Below, one piece after another: positions 25,919 through 34,716 of a stretch of 64,000 nucleotides of DNA. The translations under genes and the position numbers were made by a program. The notes under the pieces were generated by a model, which did no database searches, was not told the origin of the DNA, and saw only the letters and a program-made list of their open reading frames with translations. The stretch spans positions 1 to 64,000 of the forward strand of contig JAKOTS010000047.1 in assembly GCA_029777095.1 (NCBI GenBank), written 5' to 3'. Each line of letters begins with the position of its first letter. The first letter of the stretch is position 1. Source of the DNA: Actinomycetes bacterium (GTDB taxonomy: Bacteria; Actinomycetota; Actinomycetes; Actinomycetales; Microbacteriaceae).

Positions 25919-28900
25919 ATGTCTGACGCCAGCCTCCCCCATATCGAGGACCTGACGATCGCCCGCCTCGTCGGCCCGCTTTCGCACAGCCGGGGCCGGG
26001 CGTACGCAGAGAACGGCAACGTCGGAGACCTCGAGTGGGACCCGGCAACGCAGACCCTGCGCGGCGAGGTGCGCGGCACAGCCCCCGCACCATACCGAGT
26101 CACGGTGAAGCTGCTCGGCGCCAACACCGGCCGCATCACCGTGCGCACCGCGATGTGCACGTGCCCGGTTGGCATCAACTGCAAGCACGCCGCGGCAGTG
26201 CTGCACGCAAGTACTGCCCGCAGGCGCGCGGCCGATGCGGCAAACGTTTCGGCCGAGGCCGCGGCCGACGCGGCCATCCCCGTCGCCGAGGCAGGGTGGC
26301 GTGGGCTCGTTGCAGCCCTCGACCGCACCGCCGAGGTTGATGCACCCTTGCCCAAGCAGCTCGCGCTGCAATTTGAACTTCGCCGCCGCGTACCGCGCGC
26401 GACGCTGCGGTCGGGCAGCCGGCACGATGAGCGGGCTCGGGATGCGGCATCCGCCGACCGGCTCGCCATTCGCCCGGTCACTGGCGGCGTGCGTGGTGGG
26501 TGGATCAAGGCCGCGCTCAACTGGCAGAACGTTGGCTACCAGGGCGGTGCCGGCGGGTTCGACCCGGCGCAGGCGCGCTGGTTCGCACAGCTCAATACGC
26601 TCAAGGGTTCGCCGCTCGGCGGCCTCGCCGAGTATGGCGCCGATTGGATCACCCTCGATACGTTCGACTCGAGCCTGCTGTGGGCCCTGCTGGCCGAGGC
26701 GCCGGGGCTCGGCATTTCGCTGGTGGGCACGAACATCCCCGAGGTGGCGCTCGCTGGCACGGCAGAGATCGGCTTCGACGCCGGCATGCGCGAGGGGGAG
26801 CTGCAGCTTCGCCCGAGCGTGGTGATCGACGGTCGCAGCTTCGATGCCCAGCTGGTCCGGTTGATTGGGGCGCACGGCGTCTACGTGTACGACGCGGCCG
26901 CGGGCAGGCTCCTGCTGGCGCGTCTCTCGGCCCCGCTCACGAGGGCTCAGCGCGCGCTGATCGAGCGCCCGGCCGCGGTGCGGGTACAAGGCGATGACGT
27001 CGCCGAGTTCTTGGGCGAGCACTTCGCCACGCTCGCGCGGTCGGTGCGGGTCGTCAGCACCGACGACACGTTCACGCCCCCAGATCTGCCCCGCCCCACA
27101 CTCGTGCTCGGCGCCCGCTTCGAGGCCGGGCATGTGCTGCGGCTCGGGTGGGAATGGGACATCGGCGTGCGCCGCCGCCTCCCATTTGACGCGCCAGACA
27201 CGCTGTTTCGGGATGCCGCGGCCGATCGTGCCGCCACGCTCGATGTTGCCGACGCGCTCGCCGAAGACCCCGCGGGCATGCCGCTCCTGCAACCCGACGG
27301 CACGCTTCGCCAGACCGCGCGACTCCAGGGGATCGCGGCCGCCGAGTTCACCGCGCGCGTGCTGCCCGCGCTCGAAGCGCTCGAGGGCGTCGCGGTCGAA
27401 ATCACGGGCGAGAAGCCCGACTACCGCGAAGTTGTCGAAGCGCCGGTGCTCGCCGTCTCGGCAATGGAGTCCGAATCAAACGACTGGTTCGATCTTGGCG
27501 TCACGGTCTCGGTCGAGGGCCGCGTCATCCCATTCGGCCCGCTGTTTACCGCACTTTCGAAGGGCGCGACCAAGCTCCTCCTCGTTGATCACAGCTATCT
27601 TTCGCTGCAGCAAGCCGTGTTCGCGCCGCTCCGCGAGCTGATCGAGGAGGCGGGCGGGCTCGAAGAGTGGGAGACCGGGCTGCGGATCAGTCGGTACCAG
27701 ACCGCGCTCTGGTCGGAGTTTGAAGACCTCGCCGACGAGAGCGAAGCCGCCGTGAGCTGGCGGGCCACCGTCGACGGCCTTCGAAACATCGACAGTGTGC
27801 CGCCACCGCCGGTACCGACGGGATTCGCGGGCGAGCTGCGGCCCTATCAGCGCGAGGGATTCAGCTGGCTCGCCTTCTTGTACGAGCAAAAGCTGGGCGG
27901 CATCTTGGCCGACGACATGGGGCTCGGCAAGACCGCGCAAGCCCTCGCGTTGGTCGCGCACGCGGCCGCAAAGGCGCCGGGTGCTACGCCGTTTCTCGTC
28001 GTCGCTCCGACCTCGGTGGTCTCGAACTGGAAGCGTGAGGCGGCCCGGTTCACCCCCGGGCTGCGGGTCGCCGACGTGACAACCACCGAGCGCAAGCAGA
28101 GCAAGAGCCTCGCCGCGGTCGCTGCCGGCGCCGATATCGTGCTCACCAGCTACGCGATTTTGCGATTGGATGCCGAGGCCTTCGCCGATCTCGAATGGTC
28201 GGGGTTGATCCTCGATGAGGCGCAGTTCGCGAAGAACCCGGCCTCGAAGGTGCACGATGCGGCCCGGGGCATCCGGGCGCCGTTCCGCCTCGCCGTCACC
28301 GGCACGCCGATCGAGAACAACCTGACCGAGCTGTGGGCGCTTCTTCGAATCGTCGCGCCCGGGCTGTTCGCCTCATCGCGTGAGTTCGCCGAGAAGTATC
28401 GTCGCCCGATCGAGATCAACCACGATACGGAGCGACTCGACCGGCTTCGCCGCCGGGTGCGGCCATTCATGCTGCGCCGCACAAAAGAAGCCGTCGCCCC
28501 CGAACTGCCGCCCAAACAGGAGCAGGTGCTCGAGATCACCCTCGACCCGCGACACCGGCGCATCTACGACACGCACCTGCAGCGCGAACGGCAGAAGATT
28601 CTCGGGCTGGTCGACGACCTCGATCGCAACCGGTTCATCGTCTTCCGCTCGCTCACGCTGCTGCGCATGCTGAGCCTCGACGCCGCGCTCATCGACCCGG
28701 AAGGCTATGCGAACGTGCCTTCCGCCAAGCTCGACGGGCTCCTCGAACAGCTCGACGACGTGGTGGGGGAGGGCCACCAGGCGCTGGTCTTCAGCCAGTT
28801 CACCTCGTTCCTCCAGCGCGCAGCCGCGCGGCTCGATGCCGCCGGCATCCCATATTCATACCTTGATGGGTCGACAAGGAATCGCGAGAAGGTCATCGAC

Positions 28901-29227
28901 GGTTTCCGTCGCGGCGACGGCAAGGTGTTCTTGATCAGCCTCAAGGCGGGCGGTTTCGGGCTCAACCTCACCGAGGCCGACTACGTGTTCTTGCTTGACC
29001 CGTGGTGGAACCCGGCGAGCGAGGCGCAGGCCGTCGACCGTGCCCACCGCATCGGCCAGACCAAGCAGGTCATGGTGTATCGCATGGTCGCCACGAACAC
29101 CATCGAGGAGAAGGTGATGGCGCTCAAGGAGAAGAAGGCGGCGCTCGTCTCGGCCGTGATCGACGACGACGCCTTCTTCAGCGAATCGCTCTCGGCCGAC
29201 GATATCCGAGCGCTCCTCGAGAGCTAA
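25919..29227 (+). CDS. SWIM zinc-finger SNF2-family helicase
   Basis: The 1102-residue protein starts with a SWIM zinc finger (CTCPVGINCKHAAA, about residues 80-95), has a ~550-residue middle region, and ends with a SNF2 motor. Motor motifs include DDMGLGKTAQA (Walker A), LILDEAQFAKNP (DEAQ box) and DRAHRIGQTKQVMVYR (motif VI). Such bacterial SWIM-SNF2 proteins are DNA translocases of mostly unknown role. The ATG at 25919 directly follows AGAAGG; CACGAT six bases further upstream could be the -10 of a leaderless message. It is convergent with the reactive-sulfur operon. Confidence 0.9.
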   Translation: MSDASLPHIEDLTIARLVGPLSHSRGRAYAENGNVGDLEWDPATQTLRGEVRGTAPAPYRVTVKLLGANTGRITVRTAMCTCPVGINCKHAAAVLHASTARRRAADAANVSAEAAADAAIPVAEAGWRGLVAALDRTAEVDAPLPKQLALQFELRRRVPRATLRSGSRHDERARDAASADRLAIRPVTGGVRGGWIKAALNWQNVGYQGGAGGFDPAQARWFAQLNTLKGSPLGGLAEYGADWITLDTFDSSLLWALLAEAPGLGISLVGTNIPEVALAGTAEIGFDAGMREGELQLRPSVVIDGRSFDAQLVRLIGAHGVYVYDAAAGRLLLARLSAPLTRAQRALIERPAAVRVQGDDVAEFLGEHFATLARSVRVVSTDDTFTPPDLPRPTLVLGARFEAGHVLRLGWEWDIGVRRRLPFDAPDTLFRDAAADRAATLDVADALAEDPAGMPLLQPDGTLRQTARLQGIAAAEFTARVLPALEALEGVAVEITGEKPDYREVVEAPVLAVSAMESESNDWFDLGVTVSVEGRVIPFGPLFTALSKGATKLLLVDHSYLSLQQAVFAPLRELIEEAGGLEEWETGLRISRYQTALWSEFEDLADESEAAVSWRATVDGLRNIDSVPPPPVPTGFAGELRPYQREGFSWLAFLYEQKLGGILADDMGLGKTAQALALVAHAAAKAPGATPFLVVAPTSVVSNWKREAARFTPGLRVADVTTTERKQSKSLAAVAAGADIVLTSYAILRLDAEAFADLEWSGLILDEAQFAKNPASKVHDAARGIRAPFRLAVTGTPIENNLTELWALLRIVAPGLFASSREFAEKYRRPIEINHDTERLDRLRRRVRPFMLRRTKEAVAPELPPKQEQVLEITLDPRHRRIYDTHLQRERQKILGLVDDLDRNRFIVFRSLTLLRMLSLDAALIDPEGYANVPSAKLDGLLEQLDDVVGEGHQALVFSQFTSFLQRAAARLDAAGIPYSYLDGSTRNREKVIDGFRRGDGKVFLISLKAGGFGLNLTEADYVFLLDPWWNPASEAQAVDRAHRIGQTKQVMVYRMVATNTIEEKVMALKEKKAALVSAVIDDDAFFSESLSADDIRALLES

Positions 29228-29233
29228 CGGTGC

Positions 29234-29560
29234 CTAGGCCAGCATCATGAAGAGCTTCTCGAGCTCTTCGGGGCTGGTTGGGTCTCCGCTTGCCTCGCCC
29301 TCGGGGTCGGTGATGCACTCCTGCATCGCGGTCGAGATGATTGCGAAACCGGCGCGGTCGAGCGCGCTCGACACCGCGGCGAGCTGCGTGATCACCTGGC
29401 GGCACGACGCTTCTGCCTCCACCGCCGCGATCACCGCCGTCAGCTGGCCCTGCGCTCGGCGAAGCCGGTTGAGCACCTTGCGCCGGGCCTCATCGCTACT
29501 GGGCGATGAGACTGGGGCCGCCGGTGTTGGGGCGGCGGCCATGGCTGCTGCCTGTGACAT
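29234..29560 (-). CDS. cstR: CsoR-family repressor, CstR-like persulfide sensor
   Basis: The 108-residue DUF156 protein carries Cys53 and Cys82, 29 residues apart as in both CsoR and CstR. The copper-ligand His four residues before the second Cys is replaced by Ala78, so copper binding in the CsoR manner is unlikely and dithiol persulfide sensing as in CstR fits. Gene neighbours (CoA-disulfide reductase-rhodanese, thioredoxin) support sulfur sensing. It is the last gene of the minus-strand operon, three bases after the preceding stop. A ~22-residue Ala/Pro/Ser N-terminal tail precedes the domain. The probable operator is at 31717-31732. Confidence 0.85.
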   Translation of the reverse strand: MSQAAAMAAAPTPAAPVSSPSSDEARRKVLNRLRRAQGQLTAVIAAVEAEASCRQVITQLAAVSSALDRAGFAIISTAMQECITDPEGEASGDPTSPEELEKLFMMLA

Positions 29561-29563
29561 GAT

Positions 29564-31267
29564 TCACACCCTTTCGAGTTCGGGCTCGAGTTCGGGATCG
29601 ATCTGCAGCAGCGTAACGGCCCGGTCGCCGAGCGCCGCACGCATGGTCAGGATGCCGCCAGAGAGCGTCGAGGCATCGAAACCATGTTGCGCCAAGACGC
29701 GATAGGCGATGTAGGAGCGCATGCCGGACGCACACATGATCTTCGTCGGGCGGCCGGCCGCGGCATCCTGAACCTCTTCGAGCCGCTCGCGCAACTCGGT
29801 GTGCGGGATGTTGAGCGCGCCGGGCAGGTGCCCGCTCGCGAACTCGGAGCGGCTGCGCGTGTCGAGCACGAGCGCATTCGCCAGCACATCGTCGACGTCT
29901 TCGGCGTACCAGAGCTTGATCGTGCCGTTGCGCACGTTCTCGCCCTCCATGCCCGCGAGGTTGACCGGGTCTTTCGCCATGCCGTAGGGCGGCGAGTAGG
30001 CGAGGTCGAGGTCGATCAGGTCGTCGATCGCCATGCCCGCACGCAGCGCGGTGGCGAGCACGTCGATGCGCTTGTCGACGCCATCGGGGCCGACGGCCTG
30101 GGCACCGAGCAGTGCACCGTCACCCTCTCGGAAGTGCACGATCAGGTGCATCTGCGCGGCACCGGGGAAGTAGCCGGCGTGCTGGTTCGGGTGCAGGTGC
30201 AGCGTGTGGTGCGCGATGCCCGCGGCCTGCAGCGTCGCCTTGTTCACGCCCGTCGAAGCGGCGGTGAGTTCACCAATGCGCACGATCGCGGTCCCGAGTG
30301 GACGCGGCATGGGCCGCGCAATCTCGGGGGTGAAGATGTCGTCGGCGATGAGACGACCGGCACGGTTAGCCGGGCCGGCAAGTGCGAACGGGCGACGGAT
30401 GCCGGTGACCGCACACGTCGAAAGCACGGCGTCACCCACGGCCCACACCTGGGGCGCCGAGGTGCGGCCGTGATCGTCGACCACGATTGCGCCGCGCTCG
30501 AGGGTGATGCCGGCGGCACCAAACACCTCGGTGTCGGGTCGCACGCCCACCGAGAGCACGATCAGGTCGGCCTCGATGCGGGTGCCGTCTGCGAGGACGA
30601 CGGTGTCGTGGCCGACACCGGGTTCGATTGCCTCGGCACCGACGCCATCGTGCACGGCGATGCCGAGACCGGTGAGCTCTTCGGTGATGAGGTGCGCGAG
30701 CTCGGACTCGAACGGCGGCAACACGTGAGGGCTGAGCTCGACGACCGACGTTTCGAGGCCCTGCAGGCGCAGCGCCTCGGCTGCTTCGATGCCGATGAAT
30801 CCGCCGCCGAGCACGACTGCGCGGCGGGCGCCGGCGGTGACGAGGCCGCGCAGGGTGGTGGCGTCTTCGACGGTGCGGAGCGTGTGCACGCGGGGAGAAT
30901 CGATGCCGGGCAGCGGCGGGCGAATCGCGAGCGCGCCGGGGGAGAGGATGAGGGCGTCGTAGCTGATCTGCTCAGTGCCAGCGTCAGTCGACACCGTGAC
31001 GGTGCGGGCCTCGGTGTTGACCGCGGTGACGTCGTGGCGCACGCGAACGTCGAGGTTGAGGGCCGCCTTCAATGAGGCCGGGGTCTGCACGAGCAGGCTC
31101 TGCTGGTTCTCGATCTCGCCGCCGACGAAGTAGGGCAGGCCACAGTTGGCGAACGAGACGTGCTCGCCGCGGTCGAGGATGATGATTTCGGCAGACTCGT
31201 CGAGGCGACGGGCGCGGGCGGCCGCGCTCATGCCTCCCGCGACGCCGCCGACGACGACGAGCTTCAC
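29564..31267 (-). CDS. CoA-disulfide reductase-like flavoprotein fused to rhodanese
   Basis: The 567-residue protein begins with a dinucleotide-binding loop VVGGVAGGMSAAARAR for FAD. The single redox Cys42 sits in SFANCGLPYF, as in CoA-disulfide and persulfide reductases, and a second NAD(P)H loop reads VVLGGGFIGIEAAEALR. A rhodanese domain occupies the last ~110 residues with active Cys512 in MCASGMRSY. This is the CoADR-Rhd/NADH-dependent persulfide reductase layout, which reduces polysulfide or CoA-persulfide. Its ATG overlaps the thioredoxin stop as ATGA, and the CstR-like gene follows directly. Confidence 0.9.
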   Translation of the reverse strand: MKLVVVGGVAGGMSAAARARRLDESAEIIILDRGEHVSFANCGLPYFVGGEIENQQSLLVQTPASLKAALNLDVRVRHDVTAVNTEARTVTVSTDAGTEQISYDALILSPGALAIRPPLPGIDSPRVHTLRTVEDATTLRGLVTAGARRAVVLGGGFIGIEAAEALRLQGLETSVVELSPHVLPPFESELAHLITEELTGLGIAVHDGVGAEAIEPGVGHDTVVLADGTRIEADLIVLSVGVRPDTEVFGAAGITLERGAIVVDDHGRTSAPQVWAVGDAVLSTCAVTGIRRPFALAGPANRAGRLIADDIFTPEIARPMPRPLGTAIVRIGELTAASTGVNKATLQAAGIAHHTLHLHPNQHAGYFPGAAQMHLIVHFREGDGALLGAQAVGPDGVDKRIDVLATALRAGMAIDDLIDLDLAYSPPYGMAKDPVNLAGMEGENVRNGTIKLWYAEDVDDVLANALVLDTRSRSEFASGHLPGALNIPHTELRERLEEVQDAAAGRPTKIMCASGMRSYIAYRVLAQHGFDASTLSGGILTMRAALGDRAVTLLQIDPELEPELERV

Positions 31268-31707
31268 AGGGCGGCGCTCGAGGCGGCGTCGGAGTCTCCG
31301 GCCGGTTCGGTTGCGCTTTCGGCCGAGCGCTCTTGCTGGTCGAGCTCGGCCTCGTCTGCGGCGATCGATGCGCGCACCTCGTTCATGTCGAGGCCCTTCA
31401 CGCCGTCAAGAACGGCCGAAAGTTGGGTGGCGTTCAGGGCGCCAGGCTGCGAGAAGATGAGGATGCCCTCGCGGAACGCCATGAGGGTCGGGATCGAGGT
31501 GATCTGGAACCCTGCGGCAAGCTCCTGCTGGGCTTCGGTGTCGATCTTTCCGAAGACGACATCGGGGTTCGATACGGATGCCTGTTCGAAGACGGGACCG
31601 AAAGCGCGGCACGGACCGCACCACTCAGCCCAGAAATCGAGGAAGACAACCTCGTTGCCAGCGATGGTTTCGTTCAGGTTCTCAATGGTGATTTCGCGCG
31701 TAGTCAT
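31264..31707 (-). CDS. thioredoxin with acidic C-terminal extension
   Basis: The 147-residue protein has the WCGPC active site (Cys30, Cys33) and the cis-Pro loop SIPTLM. A full thioredoxin fold is about 105 residues; the extra ~40 residues are Asp/Glu/Ala/Ser-rich. I chose ATG 31707 over longer upstream readings because the -10 TATCAT lies six bases upstream and because the frame beyond it crosses the repeat elements. It is the first gene of the sulfur operon and would reduce persulfides formed on the downstream enzyme or on CstR. Confidence 0.88.
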   Translation of the reverse strand: MTTREITIENLNETIAGNEVVFLDFWAEWCGPCRAFGPVFEQASVSNPDVVFGKIDTEAQQELAAGFQITSIPTLMAFREGILIFSQPGALNATQLSAVLDGVKGLDMNEVRASIAADEAELDQQERSAESATEPAGDSDAASSAAL

Positions 31708-31713
31708 GCATCG

Positions 31714-31742
31714 ATGATACCCCAGGGGGTATCTCTGATCAA
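31714..31742 (-). promoter_or_regulatory. promoter of the reactive-sulfur operon
   Basis: On the minus strand a -35 TTGATC (31737-31742), a 17-bp spacer and a -10 TATCAT (31714-31719) lead to the ATG at 31707 after six bases. The operator overlaps the -10 and fills most of the spacer, so bound repressor would block polymerase. Confidence 0.65.
31717..31732. promoter_or_regulatory. CsoR/CstR operator
   Basis: ATACCCC and GGGGTAT form a perfect inverted repeat around AG. G/C tracts flanked by AT/TA ends are the known operator form of CsoR/CstR repressors, and the likely regulator is the last gene of this operon. Confidence 0.75.
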
Positions 31743-31811
31743 GGGTCGGTTCCGCGGTGCTGCCCGCCCGCCCTGTGCCGGGCCCCGCGGACCGTTCCCC
31801 CGTCGCACAAC

Positions 31812-31877
31812 CCGTTCCTCCGTCGCGAATCGCCGCAAAAGGGGCGCGAAAGCGACAAAACGCGACGGGGGAGCGGA
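31812..31877. repeat. 66-nt palindromic repeat, copy 1
   Basis: This copy matches copy 2 (31937-32002) at about 59 or 60 of 66 positions. It contains the inverted arms CCGTCGCG and CGCGACGG around an AT-containing centre (GCGACAAAA). A partial third copy of the left end (CCGTTCCCCCGTCGC) lies at 31792-31806. Confidence 0.7.
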
Positions 31878-31936
31878 TTTTGGTGCCCACGCTCCGCGCC
31901 CGGCGCCCGCCCGCCGCCGCCCGCCGGGCCCGCGGA

Positions 31937-32002
31937 CCGTTCCCCCGTCGCGAATCGCCGTAAAGGGGGCGTAAAAGCGACAAAACGCGACGGGCGAGCG
32001 GA
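31937..32002. repeat. 66-nt palindromic repeat, copy 2
   Basis: The arms CCCGTCGCG (31944-31952) and CGCGACGGG (31986-31994) are perfect reverse complements. The element and its flank CCCGCGGACCGTTCC are shared with the first copy. It resembles a REP-type element; no REP-associated transposase is nearby. Confidence 0.7.
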
Positions 32003-32033
32003 ATTCGCCGGGACGTGGCATCCCATCGAGGGA

Positions 32034-32039
32034 TAGCGT
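32034..32039 (+). promoter_or_regulatory. -10 TAGCGT, leaderless start of S9 peptidase
   Basis: TAGCGT is followed by TGAGGC and the ATG at 32046. Confidence 0.55.
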
Positions 32040-32045
32040 TGAGGC

Positions 32046-34169
32046 ATGGCATCCCACCCCTTCTCTTCGCTCGATGACTTCATTGCACAGCCTCGCGTCG
32101 AGGGGGTCGCGCTGTCGCCGGACGGCAGGCGGGTCGTGCTCACGATCGCCACGCTCCGCGCTGACGCGACCGGCTACGAGCGCGCGCTGTGGGCGGTGCC
32201 GGCCGACGGCGCCGGCACCCCGGTGCGGCTGACGCGCTCGGCGAAGGGCGAATCGAGCGCGACCTTCACCGCGAGCGGCGATGTGCTCTTCGTGTCGGCA
32301 CGGCCCGACGCCGACTCGGATGGCGATGGCGACGATGCCGGCGCGCAGCTGTGGGTGCTTCCGGCGGCCGGCGGCGAGGCGCGTGCCGTCACCCGGCTTG
32401 CGGGCGGGGTCGACGGGATCGCGGCGATCGCTGCCGACGCGGACCGTCTTGTGCTGACCGCCGAGCTTCTGCCCGGGGCAGACACGCTCGAGGCCGACGC
32501 CGCGCTGCGCGGGCTTCGCAAGCAGAAGAAGGTTTCGGCGATCCTGCACGAGACGTATCCGGTGCGCTACTGGGATCACGACCTCGGCCCCGCCCAGCCG
32601 CATCTGCTTGCCCTCGATCTCGACGGCCTGGTCGACGTGTTGCCGGCTCGCACTGAGGTGGGGGCGGATGCCGCGGCCCCGGCATCCACCGATGACACTG
32701 TTTCGGAGCCCGGCGCCGAAACGACGCCCTACCCGACCTCGCTCCCGCGGCCACGTGACCTCACCCCGAACCCTGGCCGCAGCGCGGACACCGCGGGTGC
32801 CGCACTGACGCCAAACGGCCGCACGTTGGTCGCGGCGATGCGCGTGAGCGAGCAGCGCGACGGGCGCTACGTGATCGTCGCGATCGACACCGAGACGGGG
32901 GCGCAGACGAGCCTGTTCGACGAGGCAGGCGTCGACTTCGAGATGCCCGTGATCAGCCACGACGGCGCCACGCTTGCGTTCACACGCACCGTCTTCAGCA
33001 TGCCGGATGCCCCCACCGACATTGAAGTGTGGGTGGCGGGGGTCGACGGCTCGAACGCGCGCCGCATCGTCGCGGACTGGGACCATTGGGCGTCGAGCCT
33101 GACCTTCGACGCAGGCGACGATGCGCTGATCGCTACCGCCGACTCGAACGGTCGTGCGCCCATCTTCCGCCTCCCGCTCGACGGTTCACGCGCCGAACGG
33201 CTCACGCACGATGACTTCGCGTACTCGGCCGTCTCGGTCGACCGCGCAAGCGGCGCGCTGGTCGCCCTCCGTTCGTCGTGGGTGAGCACGCCGCACGCGG
33301 TGCGGATCGATCGGGCCGGCGCGGTCACGCCGCTTGCGAGCCCCGTCGCCCCGGCGAGTGTGCCTGGCACGATCGCCGACGTCGAGACGGTCGCCGCGGA
33401 CGGCGCGCGCGTGCGAGGCTGGCTGATGCTGCCCGAAGGCGCTTCGGATGCCTCGCCCGCACCGTTGCTGCTTTGGATTCACGGTGGCCCCCTCAACAGC
33501 TGGAATGCCTGGAGCTGGCGCTGGTCGCCGGCGCTCGCGGTGGCGCGCGGCTACGCCGTGCTCCTGTCCGACCCGGCGCTCTCGACCGGGTACGGGCTCG
33601 ACTTCATCGCGCGGGGCTGGAACAGCTGGGGTGCGAAGCCCTATACCGACCTGATGTCGATCACCGATGCCGTCACGGCCCGCGGCGACATCGACGAGAC
33701 GAAGACCGCGGCGATGGGTGGTTCGTTTGGTGGCTACATGGCCAATTGGGTCGCCGGGCACACCGACCGTTTCAAAGCGATCGTGACGCACGCGAGCCTG
33801 TGGGCGCTCGATCAGTTTGCCGCCACCACAGACAACTCGGCCTATTGGCAGCGCATCTTCACGCCCGAGGCGATGGCCGAGTTCTCACCGCACCGGCACG
33901 TCGCAAAGATCAGCACACCGATGCTCGTGATCCACGGTGATCGCGACTACCGCGTGCCGATCGGGGAGAGCCTGCGGCTCTGGTCGGAGCTCGCCGAGCA
34001 TCACGCCGCGGCGGATGGCAGCGGCATCCACAAATTCTTGTATTTTCCGAACGAGAACCACTGGGTGCTGGGGCCGCAGCATGCGATCGTCTGGTACCAG
34101 ACGGTGTTTGCGTTCCTCGATGAGCGCGTGCACGGCGCCGATTGGCGGCGGCCCGAACTGCTCGGCTAG
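32046..34169 (+). CDS. S9-family prolyl oligopeptidase-like serine peptidase
   Basis: The 707-residue protein has an N-terminal beta-propeller (repeats such as SPDGRRVVLTI, SHDGATLAFTRT) and a C-terminal alpha/beta hydrolase. The catalytic Ser is in GGSFGGYMAN, the Asp in the strand ending HGDRDYRVP, and the His in NENHWVLGP. This is the acylaminoacyl-peptidase/dipeptidyl-peptidase branch, which trims short peptides in the cytosol; no signal peptide is present. The apparent promoter puts the transcript start on ATG 32046. It overlaps the convergent small membrane gene by four bases. Confidence 0.92.
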   Translation: MASHPFSSLDDFIAQPRVEGVALSPDGRRVVLTIATLRADATGYERALWAVPADGAGTPVRLTRSAKGESSATFTASGDVLFVSARPDADSDGDGDDAGAQLWVLPAAGGEARAVTRLAGGVDGIAAIAADADRLVLTAELLPGADTLEADAALRGLRKQKKVSAILHETYPVRYWDHDLGPAQPHLLALDLDGLVDVLPARTEVGADAAAPASTDDTVSEPGAETTPYPTSLPRPRDLTPNPGRSADTAGAALTPNGRTLVAAMRVSEQRDGRYVIVAIDTETGAQTSLFDEAGVDFEMPVISHDGATLAFTRTVFSMPDAPTDIEVWVAGVDGSNARRIVADWDHWASSLTFDAGDDALIATADSNGRAPIFRLPLDGSRAERLTHDDFAYSAVSVDRASGALVALRSSWVSTPHAVRIDRAGAVTPLASPVAPASVPGTIADVETVAADGARVRGWLMLPEGASDASPAPLLLWIHGGPLNSWNAWSWRWSPALAVARGYAVLLSDPALSTGYGLDFIARGWNSWGAKPYTDLMSITDAVTARGDIDETKTAAMGGSFGGYMANWVAGHTDRFKAIVTHASLWALDQFAATTDNSAYWQRIFTPEAMAEFSPHRHVAKISTPMLVIHGDRDYRVPIGESLRLWSELAEHHAAADGSGIHKFLYFPNENHWVLGPQHAIVWYQTVFAFLDERVHGADWRRPELLG

Positions 34170-34393
34170 AGCTGTGCGCCGTTGTCGTCTGGCGGGCGGT
34201 TCCAGCGGGCGCGGTTGCCCTCGTAGGCCATAAGCCAGCCGAGCGACACCGCGAGGGCGACCGTCATGAGCACCCAAAACTGGTTGATCACGACGCCGAC
34301 GATGACGGCGATGATCAGGATCAACGCGATGCCGAGCCACAGCTTCCAGCGGGCGCGGATGTAGCTCTGCTGCTTGGGTGCGTGTGCGTGCAT
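34166..34393 (-). CDS. small two-helix membrane protein
   Basis: The 75-residue product has two adjacent hydrophobic segments (LWLGIALILIIAVIVGVVI and FWVLMTVALAVSLGWLMAY) with a basic N-terminus, and no recognised family. The start ATG 34393 is preceded by TAAGCT (34400-34405) with six bases between, so it is probably leaderless. Its 3' end overlaps the S9 peptidase gene. It and the next upstream gene are both short membrane proteins on the same strand. Confidence 0.65.
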   Translation of the reverse strand: MHAHAPKQQSYIRARWKLWLGIALILIIAVIVGVVINQFWVLMTVALAVSLGWLMAYEGNRARWNRPPDDNGAQL

Positions 34394-34399
34394 GGGCTC

Positions 34400-34405
34400 A
34401 GCTTA
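34400..34405 (-). promoter_or_regulatory. -10 TAAGCT, leaderless start of 34393 gene
   Basis: TAAGCT is followed by GAGCCC and ATG; the -10 overlaps the last codons of the upstream membrane-protein gene. Confidence 0.5.
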
Positions 34406-34648
34406 GGGCCCGTCGGGGTCTGCCTCGGTGTCGTGTCGCCCGATTGCGCTGCGCCTGCGCCCGGCCCGCACCACGGCGAAGACGACGATCCAGGCCACGG
34501 CGAGCGCGATGCCCCAGGCAAGGCCGAGCATGAGGTTTCCACTGGTTGTGCCGAAAAAGACACCGACCGTGGCGGCGATTGCGATGCCGATCACCCAGAC
34601 CCACAGCAACGCGGATGGTGCCCAGTTGATCTGGCGTTCTGCGCTCAT
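34403..34648 (-). CDS. small two-helix membrane protein
   Basis: The 81-residue product has two membrane helices (ALLWVWVIGIAIAATVGVFFG and LGLAWGIALAVAWIVVFAVV) and an Arg-rich then acidic cytoplasmic tail. I chose ATG 34648 because TATGGT lies six bases upstream (34655-34660); longer in-frame readings start inside the region next to the glycosylase gene without signals. No known family was recognised. Confidence 0.65.
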   Translation of the reverse strand: MSAERQINWAPSALLWVWVIGIAIAATVGVFFGTTSGNLMLGLAWGIALAVAWIVVFAVVRAGRRRSAIGRHDTEADPDGP

Positions 34649-34654
34649 ATGACC

Positions 34655-34660
34655 ACCATA
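34655..34660 (-). promoter_or_regulatory. -10 TATGGT, leaderless start of 34648 gene
   Basis: TATGGT is followed by GGTCAT and the ATG at 34648. Confidence 0.5.
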
Positions 34661-34716
34661 CGCACGGGGTGTGGGGCCGCGGTTGGGGCGCGCCCGGTGG
34701 GGTCGAAGTGCTGCGC

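Larger units (their letters stand above)
31708..32045. other. divergent intergenic region with repeats
   Basis: This gap holds the sulfur-operon promoter and operator on the left, two 66-nt repeat copies in the middle and the S9 peptidase promoter on the right. Minus-strand open frames here read the repeat (SPVAFCRF...) and are not supported as genes. Confidence 0.6.

Noticed and set aside
23989..26520. 843-residue minus-strand open frame
   Set aside because: It runs antisense through the MFS, tocopherol cyclase-like and helicase genes and their gaps; composition is the Arg/His-rich pattern of shadows.
29684..31075. 463-residue plus-strand open frame
   Set aside because: It lies entirely antisense to the CoA-disulfide reductase-rhodanese gene, which has complete motifs.
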